Below, in pieces: positions 19,479 through 27,892 of a DNA stretch of 64,000 bases (position 1 is the stretch's first letter; each line of letters begins with the position of its first letter). Under the pieces are notes generated by a model that did not search any database, was not told where the DNA came from, and saw only the letters and a program-made list of their open reading frames with translations. The stretch comes from Clostridia bacterium. Lineage in GTDB: Bacteria > Bacillota > Clostridia > Oscillospirales > CAG-272. The position numbers and the translations under genes are program-made. The stretch lies in contig JAFULR010000008.1 in assembly GCA_017483195.1 (NCBI GenBank), positions 1 through 64,000 of the forward strand, written 5' to 3'.

Positions 19479-19611
19479 TTTAAATGTCCTCCTTCGGTTT
19501 TTTCCACCACAAATGGCCAACAATCACAATCGTAAATCCTTACGACACCGGCATTGTTTCGTGCCTTTGTGTGTGTATTTAGATATTTAATTGCGCTTTT
19601 TCGCACAATTA
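19479..19611 (-). promoter_or_regulatory. Structured leader of rpsB-tsf
   Basis: About 130 untranslated bases. On the minus strand AATTGTGCG and GCGCAATT can pair just after the promoter, and TCGTAA with TTACGA near 19530-19545. Ribosomal protein leaders often bind the product for feedback control, but I do not recognise a named S2 leader here. Confidence 0.35.
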
Positions 19612-19617
19612 CAAGAG

Positions 19618-19646
19618 ATTATAACATAACTTATATATATTTTCAA
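19618..19646 (-). promoter_or_regulatory. Sigma-A promoter of rpsB-tsf
   Basis: On the minus strand, TTGAAA (19641-19646), a 17-bp spacer and TATAAT (19618-19623). Confidence 0.75.
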
Positions 19647-19682
19647 GCACATTAATAAAAGTTTACAAATTGTTAACAATAT

Positions 19683-19967
19683 TTATAGGATTTTTTTGCT
19701 TCTCCTTTTGCAAAAGCATTGCAATTCGTGAGAGGTATAGTTCACAAGTATAGTATCCTCTCCTATGCACTCTATTCTGCTCCAGGGTATAACTATGATA
19801 TCCGGCTTTCCAAGACCTAAAAATCCCGAAGAGCTTTCGATAATAAGACCTGTAATCTGGGCAGTACATTTATCGAACTCGAAATCGGATGAAAATCCAA
19901 GTCTTACTCCGTCGCATAAATTTATGATCTCCTTCTTTCGAAGATCAGCAGTAGAAATTATATTCAT
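19683..19967 (-). CDS. YlmC/YmxH-family PRC-barrel sporulation protein
   Basis: A 94-residue PRC-barrel-like protein of the YlmC/YmxH family: STADLRKKEIINLCDGVRLGF at the start, then FDKCTAQITGLII and the PDIIVIPWSRIECIGEDTILV strand pair. The family is common in spore formers and annotated as sporulation-related; its biochemical role is not established. GGGGGA lies just before the start. It lies after spoIIIAH in the same direction, behind a hairpin, so it may be transcribed by read-through or from an unseen promoter. Confidence 0.85.
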   Translation of the reverse strand: MNIISTADLRKKEIINLCDGVRLGFSSDFEFDKCTAQITGLIIESSSGFLGLGKPDIIVIPWSRIECIGEDTILVNYTSHELQCFCKRRSKKIL

Positions 19968-19983
19968 ATTTCCCCCATAATTT

Positions 19984-20012
19984 TAAAGCACCGACATTCA
20001 GCCGGTGCTTTA
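19984..20012 (-). terminator. Hairpin after spoIIIAH
   Basis: TAAAGCACCG and CGGTGCTTTA form a perfect 10-bp stem around a 9-base loop, two bases past the spoIIIAH stop. The T-run is short, so termination may be partial. Confidence 0.6.
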
Positions 20013-20014
20013 AA

Positions 20015-20614
20015 TCAGTTTTTCTCTATGTATTTAACATTTACAGGCTTTATTCCCGTCTGCTCAAATACAATCTCATTTATCTGAGCGAGCTGTGCGG
20101 GAAGCAAGCCCTCACTCATAACAACAATAGTACATAAACCGTCGTTGATTATTGCCACGCATTGCTCGAAGCCTTTTGCCATAACCATTGCCTCGATATT
20201 TGCCTCAGCTTCAATATTTGCTGCAATAGTTGAAATGTCTTCAAGCGCCTGGTTCTTTTCCGCAGTATCGGCGTCAGTAGAATCTACGACATTTTGAAGT
20301 ACCGCAAGAGCCTCATCCCTTGCTCTGTCACGGCTAACCTGCGTTGATGCAAAGTAAGCAAGAACCTCGCTTGCGTTGCTGCTATCCACGTTGCCGTCGG
20401 CGGCATTGGAGCCGTCGTTGTAGTCATATCCACCGTCGGACGGATTTGCAAACAAAACCCAATTCAAGCATATCGCTACACCAACCAACAGTACAGCTCC
20501 GATAATGATCAGATTTCTTCTACCGATCTTAGCAAAAAAATCTCTTACTTTTTCAATAACCGTAACCTCTTCTTCTTCGTTTTCAAGTAATTCGTACTTT
20601 TCTTCTGTATTCAT
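20015..20614 (-). CDS. spoIIIAH: Stage III sporulation protein AH
   Basis: A 199-residue bitopic membrane protein: charged cytoplasmic N-terminus, membrane segment at about residues 34-54, an Asp/Asn/Ser-rich linker, then a YscJ/FliF-like ring-building domain (AYFASTQVSRDRARDEAL to the C-terminus). In B. subtilis it lies in the mother-cell membrane and binds SpoIIQ of the forespore, forming a channel across both membranes needed for late forespore gene expression. ACGGAGGA precedes the start. It is last in the spoIIIA operon. Confidence 0.93.
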   Translation of the reverse strand: MNTEEKYELLENEEEEVTVIEKVRDFFAKIGRRNLIIIGAVLLVGVAICLNWVLFANPSDGGYDYNDGSNAADGNVDSSNASEVLAYFASTQVSRDRARDEALAVLQNVVDSTDADTAEKNQALEDISTIAANIEAEANIEAMVMAKGFEQCVAIINDGLCTIVVMSEGLLPAQLAQINEIVFEQTGIKPVNVKYIEKN

Positions 20615-20687
20615 AGAAATTTCCTCCGTTAACTTTTTAGTACACTATATGTATATATCACACAATTGCAATTTAGAACATATACTG

Positions 20688-21203
20688 TTATTTTTTTCCC
20701 TCCGCAACGTAAATTTTGTGTTTCGGTACACCGTATGCAGCCGAAATAAGATTTATCAGCTCCGCAGATAGTACAGAATCTCCACCACCTCTGCACACAA
20801 TTGCTATTCCGCATATATTTGGCATCCTTTCGCTTACTATTACCATTCTTTCATCGTTGCCGGAACCTATTATTACATGCTTTTTTTCTGAATTACTCCC
20901 GCTTGATGTTGTTCTTCCCTCTTCGTCAAAAGCATATTGGGTTTGAAATCCGTGATCAAAATATACAGATACGCTCACGTCGGAGATCCCCCGTACCTTC
21001 GAGCACAGATCGGCAATCTTTATTTCAATTGAATTAGCATATTCGGTGAGTCTTTTGTCATCATTGACGGTAGATTTCGATGGCTCTCCAAGATTCGGTA
21101 CCATCATAAGTATTATCCCGATAATTAAAAAAGCTCCAATTGCCAAAACGCTTTTATTAGCCCTCAGGTAAGCAAGAAAGCTAATATGTTTAGTTTCTTT
21201 CAT
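20688..21203 (-). CDS. spoIIIAG: Stage III sporulation protein AG
   Basis: A 171-residue protein with one membrane segment (about residues 17-35) and an extracellular ring-forming domain including VSVSVYFDHG and the Gly-Arg-Gly-Gly segment IAIVCRGGGDS. SpoIIIAG forms a large ring of the mother-cell/forespore channel, structurally related to type III secretion rings. AGGGAGG precedes the start. It lies 12 bp after spoIIIAF; a 73-bp AT-rich gap separates it from spoIIIAH. Confidence 0.93.
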   Translation of the reverse strand: MKETKHISFLAYLRANKSVLAIGAFLIIGIILMMVPNLGEPSKSTVNDDKRLTEYANSIEIKIADLCSKVRGISDVSVSVYFDHGFQTQYAFDEEGRTTSSGSNSEKKHVIIGSGNDERMVIVSERMPNICGIAIVCRGGGDSVLSAELINLISAAYGVPKHKIYVAEGKK

Positions 21204-21215
21204 TGAATTCCTCCC

Positions 21216-21716
21216 TTACTGATTTTTTATTAACACTCGGCACTCACACCCTACAAGAGCTATGAAATATTCTTCAATTTCATATGGATTTTTAAATATG
21301 GATTTGCCGGATAAAAGTATTTGCATATCCTTTATTTCAAGCCTATCATGGCCGCTGATAACACTTATATTTATCTCACATTCTTCATTTGGAATATCAA
21401 ATTTACTTAAAAGCAGATCCTTGATTTGTAATTTATACTGTTCGACAGAGTGATCTCTCAGATATTCATCCAAGATATCAGAATACTTTTCCTCTTCTGC
21501 GACTTGGGAGTCAAGAATATCATCCTTTAATTTATCCAAATAACCAATGTCAAATTTATTTATGACTTGAGATAGTGGAGAAATTATTGTAATTAATAGT
21601 ATAAGCATTCCTATAAGCTTTGTGTATTTTTCAAGGCCGCTGCCTTTAGGTATCAGCAAGTTCAAAACCGAGATGCACAATGACGATATTATTATAGACA
21701 TTAAATAGATTTTCAT
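21216..21716 (-). CDS. spoIIIAF: Stage III sporulation protein AF
   Basis: A 166-residue protein with two N-terminal membrane helices (about residues 2-22 and 33-53, ending LITIISPLSQVI) and a soluble C-terminal domain. It is a conserved part of the SpoIIIA complex. GGGGTG lies before the start. Only three bases separate it from the spoIIIAE stop. Identity is supported by fold pattern and position. Confidence 0.9.
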   Translation of the reverse strand: MKIYLMSIIISSLCISVLNLLIPKGSGLEKYTKLIGMLILLITIISPLSQVINKFDIGYLDKLKDDILDSQVAEEEKYSDILDEYLRDHSVEQYKLQIKDLLLSKFDIPNEECEINISVISGHDRLEIKDMQILLSGKSIFKNPYEIEEYFIALVGCECRVLIKNQ

Positions 21717-21719
21717 TTT

Positions 21720-22853
21720 TCACCCCAAAGGAGAACCGCATTTTGCAAATACAGTGATCAGATATAAAAGTGCTATTGCGGTTATTATGATAATGGCAAA
21801 AATATAACCTAATACACTTGATATTTCTTTTAAGATGCTTCCCTGCCTTTCGCACCCGCAAAAATACGCAAATGAGTCCGATACGGTAAGCACTAAACGG
21901 TAAAGATACACCTGTATAAGTGTTGGTAAGACAAGAAGTAAAAAAGCACCCAAAAGAACTATGCCAACACTCGAGCGAAGATACTCAATGCTTGCTCCTG
22001 CGGTTCTCAGAGATTCGCCAACAGTTCCTCCAACGAGAGGAATCATATTAGCCGCAAGCATTTTTGCAGCCTTTGCGCTTAACGAATCCGCTTTTGATAC
22101 AAGTAAATTCTGAGCAGAAATAACGGTTGTAAAGACCGTCATTATCAACCCAATAAAGAAAGTAAATATTTTCTTTATTGCCGCGCTTATTCTTATAAGA
22201 TCAAAGTCTGGCATAAATGCTGAAGCAAGCGCAAGAGCAAGGCATACTCCCATTATCGCTTCAATTGATACTATCAAAACATTCTCAAGTATTGATAGAA
22301 ATACTATTAAAGAGTAGTTATTCACGATAGCGGAGTTAATATTTCCACCCATAGCATACATTCCGCATATAACGGGCGATATTGTATTAACAAATATAAT
22401 GATTCCGTCGAAAAGCTCTTCCACCTTGTAAACATACGGAATAGTTATCTGAACTAATGTTATGGCTGTTACAGAGCTGCTTATTAAGCCTAAAACGTCG
22501 GTCATAGAACCATTTTTTAAAGACTTACTCAAAGAGTTTAACAGTGAGCACATGCAGAGCAAATAGAGAATTTTTCCAATTATTACTCCAATATCCCTTA
22601 AACTCAATCCCAAAATCTCAAATATACTATCAAATACATATTCCCACGACGTTAGCTTTTTTATCGCCTCGTTCCTTTCCTCGTCATTTTTGGAGAATAG
22701 TCCATCAGGTAAAAGCTCAGCGATATCGTCGGGTATCGAGTATTCAAGATCATAATATTGATCATCCAATGCAGATTCTTCTTCCGCGGAAACAGTAATT
22801 GATAAGCTCATTATAAAAAGCACAATAATTACTAATGCGATTCGCTTAATCAT
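21720..22853 (-). CDS. spoIIIAE: Stage III sporulation protein AE
   Basis: A 377-residue multipass membrane protein with an N-terminal signal segment (residues 4-22, cleavable-looking VSA/EEE) and about seven further helices. The conserved Lys-rich and Gly-Gly regions are visible (PLVGGTVGESLRTAG, LPTLIQVYLYRLVL). It resembles transporter-like components and is thought to form the membrane pore part of the SpoIIIA channel. The start overlaps the spoIIIAD stop by four bases. Confidence 0.93.
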   Translation of the reverse strand: MIKRIALVIIVLFIMSLSITVSAEEESALDDQYYDLEYSIPDDIAELLPDGLFSKNDEERNEAIKKLTSWEYVFDSIFEILGLSLRDIGVIIGKILYLLCMCSLLNSLSKSLKNGSMTDVLGLISSSVTAITLVQITIPYVYKVEELFDGIIIFVNTISPVICGMYAMGGNINSAIVNNYSLIVFLSILENVLIVSIEAIMGVCLALALASAFMPDFDLIRISAAIKKIFTFFIGLIMTVFTTVISAQNLLVSKADSLSAKAAKMLAANMIPLVGGTVGESLRTAGASIEYLRSSVGIVLLGAFLLLVLPTLIQVYLYRLVLTVSDSFAYFCGCERQGSILKEISSVLGYIFAIIIITAIALLYLITVFAKCGSPLG

Positions 22854-23236
22854 TGTATTAGTTCTCCCGCAAGATTTAATATCCGCTCAAGTAATGGCAT
22901 CGTTAGCAAAATGATTTCGAGCCTTCCAATAATTTCAACTCCTGAGGCGATATTTCCTTCACCGCAGTCTTTGCAAATATCGCTCGATATCTGAGTGATA
23001 TAGGCAATCGCAAGCGTTTTTAATATGATTTCCATATATTCCTCGTTCAATGCTTGTCCGGCAAGACCGCTTATGTAATCTATCAGAGGAGATACCATCC
23101 CGAGTGATATGCCAAACAATACGATAATGCCGGATATCCGTGCAGTAACGTGAAATTCATTTTTATAGTTTTTTATCATTACGCAAGATATTGCACAGAG
23201 TATTGCAATTCCGAAAAGCTTAAAACTTTCAATCAA
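22850..23236 (-). CDS. spoIIIAD: Stage III sporulation protein AD
   Basis: A 128-residue membrane protein with three to four helices. It carries the conserved AYITQISSDICKDCGEGNIASGVEIIGR segment of SpoIIIAD (here residues about 79-105). It is related in fold to SpoIIIAC and is part of the mother-cell membrane complex. Four-base overlaps with the genes on both sides point to tight co-translation. Confidence 0.92.
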   Translation of the reverse strand: MIESFKLFGIAILCAISCVMIKNYKNEFHVTARISGIIVLFGISLGMVSPLIDYISGLAGQALNEEYMEIILKTLAIAYITQISSDICKDCGEGNIASGVEIIGRLEIILLTMPLLERILNLAGELIQ

Positions 23237-23427
23237 AGCTCGAACACATCCTTTATACGATCGAAAAGATCCCCTATTTCTCCAACCAACATAAAAAACA
23301 CTATCGCAAGCCCTGCTATTATTAGCATTAAGCCTTGCTCATCCCGACCGCTTTTATTTAGTATTTGAGAAGCTATCGAGACTGTTAAACCAATTCCGGC
23401 TATTTTTAATATCAATCCGATTTCCAT
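23233..23427 (-). CDS. spoIIIAC: Stage III sporulation protein AC
   Basis: A 64-residue protein of two membrane helices with the SpoIIIAC core LKIAGIGLTVSIASQILNKSGRDEQ and a following hydrophobic stretch. The start at 23427 (MEIGLIL) fits known family N-termini; a start four codons upstream has its AAAGG touching the ATG, which is too close to work. Four-base overlap with spoIIIAD. Confidence 0.9.
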   Translation of the reverse strand: MEIGLILKIAGIGLTVSIASQILNKSGRDEQGLMLIIAGLAIVFFMLVGEIGDLFDRIKDVFEL

Positions 23428-23442
23428 ATTATGATCCATCCT

Positions 23443-23922
23443 TTATATTAAGAGCAAAATCAATGACGCTGCAAAGCATACACTAAGCCCAAAGTGCATT
23501 TTGCGTTCCTTTGAAATCTTTTCATCTGTCTTTTTTCGATACTCCCTTAACTCGTTAATATGATAATTACACATTTTCAGCTGCTCATCCCTATATACAG
23601 TTCCGAATTCATTAGCAAATTTCATTAATATATCAACAATTTCCTCATCGATATACATATTTGCCGAATTTACAACGTCAGCTACCGTTTTATAACCGGT
23701 ATTTAGCGCTCCGCATTTATTCAGAATGTCACGGTCACACGATTCTATAATTTTATCAATTGGAATATTATAGCATTCAACTTGATTTTTTATGTATTCG
23801 ATCAATCCTATATATGCATCTGCTTGTGAGATCTTCAGCTTTTCATATGCAAGGGTCTCTTTTACGAACACTATACCCGAGATCGCAACACCACATGCCC
23901 CTAAAAGCTTAAATATAGCCAT
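23443..23922 (-). CDS. spoIIIAB: Stage III sporulation protein AB
   Basis: A 159-residue protein with membrane helices at both ends and a helical middle resembling the GspF-like fold of the family (SQADAYIGLIEYIKNQVECYNIPID). The last helix ends in LLLI. The start at 23922 follows GGGAGGA by six bases and overlaps the end of spoIIIAA by 14 bp; a longer reading 15 codons upstream has no ribosome site. It is thought to work with the ATPase SpoIIIAA. Confidence 0.91.
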   Translation of the reverse strand: MAIFKLLGACGVAISGIVFVKETLAYEKLKISQADAYIGLIEYIKNQVECYNIPIDKIIESCDRDILNKCGALNTGYKTVADVVNSANMYIDEEIVDILMKFANEFGTVYRDEQLKMCNYHINELREYRKKTDEKISKERKMHFGLSVCFAASLILLLI

Positions 23923-24781
23923 TGGCTTCCTCCCACGAATATATTTCATATTTAAAGTCAAGTGCATCTCCGCGAGATATCTTCACGTAATTAGAAAATA
24001 TCCCTGCCCTATGTAGATCCCTGATTCCCTTGTGAGACAGTATGTCCTTTATTGATGAACCGTGGCATGAAGCAATAATGGGAATACCTGCGCCTTGAGC
24101 TTCAATTATAGCTGCTGCATCCTTATCATCTCCAATTTCGTCGCAAACAATGATTTGCGCATTCATAGTTCTTACCGCTATCTCAATTCCAAGCTTTCTT
24201 GGGTATGAAGATAATATAGTAACGAGTGTATCCTTTTTAGAAAGTCCGTATCCAAGCTCGTTTCTTGTGTCAATAACACAAGTACGCTTCCCACGTTCTC
24301 CGCTTGATACTTTTTGCGTGATTATTCGCAAAAGAGTTGTCTTTCCTACACCGGGTGGCGCAAATATCAGAGTTGAACCATGATCGATAATCTGAAGTAT
24401 TTCATCACAATTAACGTTAAACAATTTATTTGGAACCCTTATTGCCATCTCACTGACATCATATATACCCAAAACCTTATCATCCTCTGTGCTTGCTCTT
24501 CCGACCACACCCACTCTGATTCCAAGATCAAGTGTAATGTATCCCATTGATATCGAATCTTTAAAAGCATATAAGGAATTTCTTGAAACTGAACGCAATA
24601 TATCCTGCATTTCAGATTCGCTAATAACAATATTCAATAGAACGTTTCTACCGCCGCATATAATATAAGCTTGTCTATTAACTCTGATTCTGATTTCCTC
24701 AAGCAGATCTTCCGAAGTAAGTTTATTATTAATCTCAGCCATTAATCTATCCGGCAAATGATCAAATAATTTCTTATACAT
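23909..24781 (-). CDS. spoIIIAA: Stage III sporulation protein AA, secretion-type ATPase
   Basis: A 290-residue cytoplasmic ATPase related to the PilT/VirB11 family, with Walker A FAPPGVGKTTLLR at about residues 142-154 and a Walker B-like IIVCDEIGD with the catalytic Glu. The N-terminal domain has RIRVNRQAYI and GYITLDLGIRVGV. It is thought to power the SpoIIIA-SpoIIQ channel. A GTG three codons upstream is possible, but GGAAGGTG fits the ATG at 24781 better. It heads the eight-gene operon. Confidence 0.95.
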   Translation of the reverse strand: MYKKLFDHLPDRLMAEINNKLTSEDLLEEIRIRVNRQAYIICGGRNVLLNIVISESEMQDILRSVSRNSLYAFKDSISMGYITLDLGIRVGVVGRASTEDDKVLGIYDVSEMAIRVPNKLFNVNCDEILQIIDHGSTLIFAPPGVGKTTLLRIITQKVSSGERGKRTCVIDTRNELGYGLSKKDTLVTILSSYPRKLGIEIAVRTMNAQIIVCDEIGDDKDAAAIIEAQGAGIPIIASCHGSSIKDILSHKGIRDLHRAGIFSNYVKISRGDALDFKYEIYSWEEANGYI

Positions 24782-24800
24782 CTTTTTCACCTTCCAAATA

Positions 24801-24828
24801 ATCTATATGAGAAAAATAATTGAAATAT
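24801..24828 (-). promoter_or_regulatory. Candidate sigma-E promoter of the spoIIIA operon
   Basis: On the minus strand ATATTT (24823-24828), a 13-bp spacer and CATATAGAT (24801-24809) resemble the mother-cell sigma-E pattern ATATT-N13/14-CATACAAT. No good sigma-A promoter is seen here. spoIIIA is sigma-E dependent in Bacillus, which supports the reading. Confidence 0.5.
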
Positions 24829-24853
24829 TACACAAAAATTAGGTTGTTAGCTA

Positions 24854-24882
24854 TTGAAATATTATTAATTTTGTGGTAAAAT
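24854..24882 (+). promoter_or_regulatory. Sigma-A promoter of glpK
   Basis: TTGAAA (24854-24859), a 17-bp spacer and TAAAAT (24877-24882) with a TGG extension, 30 bp before the glpK start. No antiterminator hairpin of the GlpP type is seen. Confidence 0.65.
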
Positions 24883-24911
24883 GACATATAATGATATTAT
24901 TTGGAGGCTAT

Positions 24912-26393
24912 ATGAAAAAATATATTTTGGCTCTCGACGAAGGGACGACAAGTGCAAGGAGCATTTTGTTCGACCACGACTGCAACATAGTTTGTTCTTC
25001 ACAGCACGAATTCACTCAATATTACCCCCATCCCGGTTGGGTTGAGCAGGATCCTATGGAGATATATGCCAATCAGTATGCAACTCTTACCGAGTGTATT
25101 GCCAAAAGTGGCATTTCAGCCGATGAGATAGCAGGCATTGGAATCACCAACCAACGCGAGACAACTATCCTGTGGAATAAAAACACCGGCAAGCCCATCT
25201 ATAATGCTATCGTATGGCAATGCAGAAGAACCGCTGATATATGTGACAAGCTTGTTGCAGATGGCTATTCTGATTATATTCAAAGCACAACGGGCCTTAA
25301 AATTGATGCTTACTTCAGCGCTACAAAGATCAAATGGATACTCGACAACGTTGAGGGCGCAAGAGAAATGGCTGAGTGCGGAGATCTTCTCTTCGGAACT
25401 GTTGATACCTGGCTGATATGGAAGCTTACGGAAGGCAGAATCCACGTAACTGATGCTACAAATGCATCACGAACTATGCTTTATGATATAGAAAAAGGAA
25501 TATGGGATAATAAGCTTTTGGAAATCTTTGATATTCCCCAATCCATGCTTCCAAAGATATGCTCAAGCAGCGAAATATACGGGTCGATCGATATTATGGG
25601 CGCATCTATTCCAATCTGCGGAATTGCCGGAGACCAACAAGCTGCCCTCTTCGGTCAATGCTGCTTTATGGACGGAGAAGCTAAAAATACATACGGTACC
25701 GGATGCTTCCTGCTTGCTCATACAGGAAACAAGCGTGTAAGCTCTAAAAACGGCTTGATCACTACTGTAGCAGCAACAGAAAAGGGCAGAGCTTCCGAAT
25801 ATGCTCTCGAAGGATCAGTGTTCGTTGGAGGCGCAGTAATACAATGGCTCAGAGATGAGCTTCGAGTTATCAATGAATCCAAGGATAGCGAATATTTTGC
25901 CAAGAAGGTTAAGGACAATGGTGGAGTATATCTTGTTCCCGCCTTCGCAGGACTTGGCGCACCGCATTGGGATATGCACGCAAGAGGCACTATCACAGGG
26001 CTTACAAGGGGCTCTAACGTTTATCATATTATTCGTGCAGCCCTTGAATCTATCGCATATCAGTCCAATGATGTTATTAGCGCTATGGAGGCTGATACAG
26101 GAAGGGATATCGTATTCTTAAAGGTTGACGGAGGCGCGTCCGCTAATAGCTTTTTGATGCAATTCCAAAGTGATATTTCAAACGTAGAGGTTATACGCCC
26201 CTCTCTTGCCGAAGCTACCGCACAAGGCGCCGCTTTTCTTGCAGGTCTCGCTGTTGGGTTCTATAAGGATCGCGACGATCTTCGCACCATAGTATCAGTA
26301 AAGGATTCCTTCAAGCCGACAATAGAAGATAAAGCTCGGGCAGTATTACTTGATGGATGGAATAATGCAATTAATGCTTGTAAAAAAGATTAA
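24912..26393 (+). CDS. glpK: Glycerol kinase
   Basis: A 493-residue FGGY-family kinase that phosphorylates glycerol to sn-glycerol-3-phosphate. N-terminal ATPase motif [17 protein letters not shown], the substrate segment [18 protein letters not shown] and the C-terminal [16 protein letters not shown] are all present; length is normal. The start at 24912 has TTGGAGG six bases before it; seven extra upstream codons are rejected. It is followed ten bases later by a lipase-like gene, so the pair may form a glycerol-scavenging operon. No glpF or glpD is in the window. Confidence 0.96.
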   Translation: MKKYILALDEGTTSARSILFDHDCNIVCSSQHEFTQYYPHPGWVEQDPMEIYANQYATLTECIAKSGISADEIAGIGITNQRETTILWNKNTGKPIYNAIVWQCRRTADICDKLVADGYSDYIQSTTGLKIDAYFSATKIKWILDNVEGAREMAECGDLLFGTVDTWLIWKLTEGRIHVTDATNASRTMLYDIEKGIWDNKLLEIFDIPQSMLPKICSSSEIYGSIDIMGASIPICGIAGDQQAALFGQCCFMDGEAKNTYGTGCFLLAHTGNKRVSSKNGLITTVAATEKGRASEYALEGSVFVGGAVIQWLRDELRVINESKDSEYFAKKVKDNGGVYLVPAFAGLGAPHWDMHARGTITGLTRGSNVYHIIRAALESIAYQSNDVISAMEADTGRDIVFLKVDGGASANSFLMQFQSDISNVEVIRPSLAEATAQGAAFLAGLAVGFYKDRDDLRTIVSVKDSFKPTIEDKARAVLLDGWNNAINACKKD

Positions 26394-26403
26394 GGAGGAC
26401 ACT

Positions 26404-27318
26404 ATGTGTATAAAAGTATTGGATAAAAAGGTTCTTTCTTCAAACGGCAAAAATATGCTGTCCGGAAAGGTATATCTCCCCGACGGTGATGTAAAAGGCT
26501 ATTTTCACGTTGTTCACGGCATGACAGAGCATATCTCCAGATATGACTCCTTTATGAGCCTTATGGCAGAGCAAGGATACATCACGTTTGGATATGATCA
26601 TCTTGGACACGGTTACACTGCAAAGGATGATTCCGAGCTTGGCTTTATTGCAGAGCGAAACGGTGACGATCTGCTCGCTAAGGATGTCAAGGTGTTTTAT
26701 GATGCTATGAAAGAGGAATACGGTGATCTTCCCTATTATCTTATGGGACACAGTATGGGCTCATTCATAGTTAGAATGGCTACGCAATACTACGTAACGC
26801 CAACTAAGCTCATCATTATGGGAACAAGCGGACCCAATCCAATTGCAGGAGCGGGACTTCTTGTATGCAAGCTTATTCGTGCCATCAAGGGTTCTCATCA
26901 CATTTCTCCACTTGTTGAAAATCTCGCTTTTGGCGCATACAACGATCACTTCAAGAGCGAAAACGATCCCAATGCTTGGCTTACCAAGGATATCGATATA
27001 CGAAAGAAATACGTTGCTGACAAATACTGTACGTTTAAGTTTACGGTCTCTGCTATGCACGATCTTATCTCCTTAAATAAAAACTGCAATACTGATGAAT
27101 GGTTTTCTTCAGTTGCCAAAAAGATGCCAATCCTCCTGACCTCCGGAGAGGACGATCCCGTTGGAGATTACGGCAAGGGAATACGAATTTGTGAAGAAAA
27201 GCTCAGAGCTAACGGCGCAAGCGTAGTTACTAAACTTTATCCGAATAACCGCCACGAGATACTTAACGACACTTGTCGTGAAGAAGTAATCAAGGATATT
27301 CTTGATTTTATATCATAA
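26404..27318 (+). CDS. Alpha/beta hydrolase, monoacylglycerol-lipase-like
   Basis: A 304-residue serine hydrolase of the Hydrolase_4 (monoglyceride lipase/lysophospholipase) type. The oxyanion segment VVHGMTEHISRYD is near residue 40, the nucleophile elbow is GHSMGSF (about 115-121), the acid is in SGEDDPVGDYG and the His in NNRHEIL. No signal peptide, so it is cytoplasmic. The start at 26404 follows TAAGGAGG by five bases. Position directly behind glpK suggests it frees glycerol from monoacylglycerols for phosphorylation (inference). Confidence 0.88.
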   Translation: MCIKVLDKKVLSSNGKNMLSGKVYLPDGDVKGYFHVVHGMTEHISRYDSFMSLMAEQGYITFGYDHLGHGYTAKDDSELGFIAERNGDDLLAKDVKVFYDAMKEEYGDLPYYLMGHSMGSFIVRMATQYYVTPTKLIIMGTSGPNPIAGAGLLVCKLIRAIKGSHHISPLVENLAFGAYNDHFKSENDPNAWLTKDIDIRKKYVADKYCTFKFTVSAMHDLISLNKNCNTDEWFSSVAKKMPILLTSGEDDPVGDYGKGIRICEEKLRANGASVVTKLYPNNRHEILNDTCREEVIKDILDFIS

Positions 27319-27323
27319 AAATT

Positions 27324-27353
27324 ATCCCACGGGCATTGACCGTGGGATTTTTT
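27324..27353 (+). terminator. Terminator of glpK-lipase operon
   Basis: ATCCCACGG and CCGTGGGAT form a 9-bp stem with a 7-base loop followed by a run of six T. Confidence 0.88.
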
Positions 27354-27385
27354 CATATAATAAGTTAAAACGAAAGGAGCTTATT

Positions 27386-27862
27386 ATGTGGAATAAAATT
27401 AAACCTTATGTCATTTCAATTGTTATAGCACTCGCTGTCGGCGGTCTTTCGGCCGTTCTGACAATGGATAATATGAGCATTTATGATGAAATCAGAACAC
27501 CTCCCCTCTCTCCACCTTCCATACTATTCCCTATAGTATGGACAGTTTTGTACATTTTGATGGGAATAAGCGCGGCTATAATATATTCTAACAAATATAT
27601 TGATACGGACGAAGCGAGATCAGGATTAAGAGCTTACGGCGTCAGCCTTGTATTTAACTTTCTTTGGAGTATCGTATTTTTCAATTTCAAATGGTTTGGA
27701 TTTGCATTCTTTTGGCTTCTTGCTCTACTATTCTTGATAATAAAAACGATAGTTTGCTATTTCAAGATAAGTAGAATTGCCGCCTATCTGCAAATTCCTT
27801 ATGCCATCTGGGTTGCATTTGCAGGATATCTAAATTTCGGTATCTGGATGCTTAATATGTAA
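27386..27862 (+). CDS. tspO: TspO/MBR-family tryptophan-rich membrane protein
   Basis: A 158-residue five-helix membrane protein of the TspO/peripheral benzodiazepine receptor family. Family marks are PPLSPPSILFPIVWTVLYILMG after the first helix, SLVFNFLWSIVFF, and a final YAIWVAFAGYLNFGIW. Bacterial TspO proteins bind porphyrins and act in stress or tetrapyrrole regulation; no heme genes are nearby. AAAGGAG lies seven bases before the start at 27386. An extended reading upstream would run back through the preceding terminator and is rejected. Confidence 0.92.
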   Translation: MWNKIKPYVISIVIALAVGGLSAVLTMDNMSIYDEIRTPPLSPPSILFPIVWTVLYILMGISAAIIYSNKYIDTDEARSGLRAYGVSLVFNFLWSIVFFNFKWFGFAFFWLLALLFLIIKTIVCYFKISRIAAYLQIPYAIWVAFAGYLNFGIWMLNM

Positions 27863-27892
27863 AAAAGAAGCCATCAGTTGATGGCTTCTTTT
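27863..27892. terminator. Bidirectional terminator between tspO and the uronate-isomerase-like gene
   Basis: AAAAGAAGCCATCA pairs with TGATGGCTTCTTTT; it starts right after the tspO stop and includes the stop of the converging gene. Confidence 0.88.
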
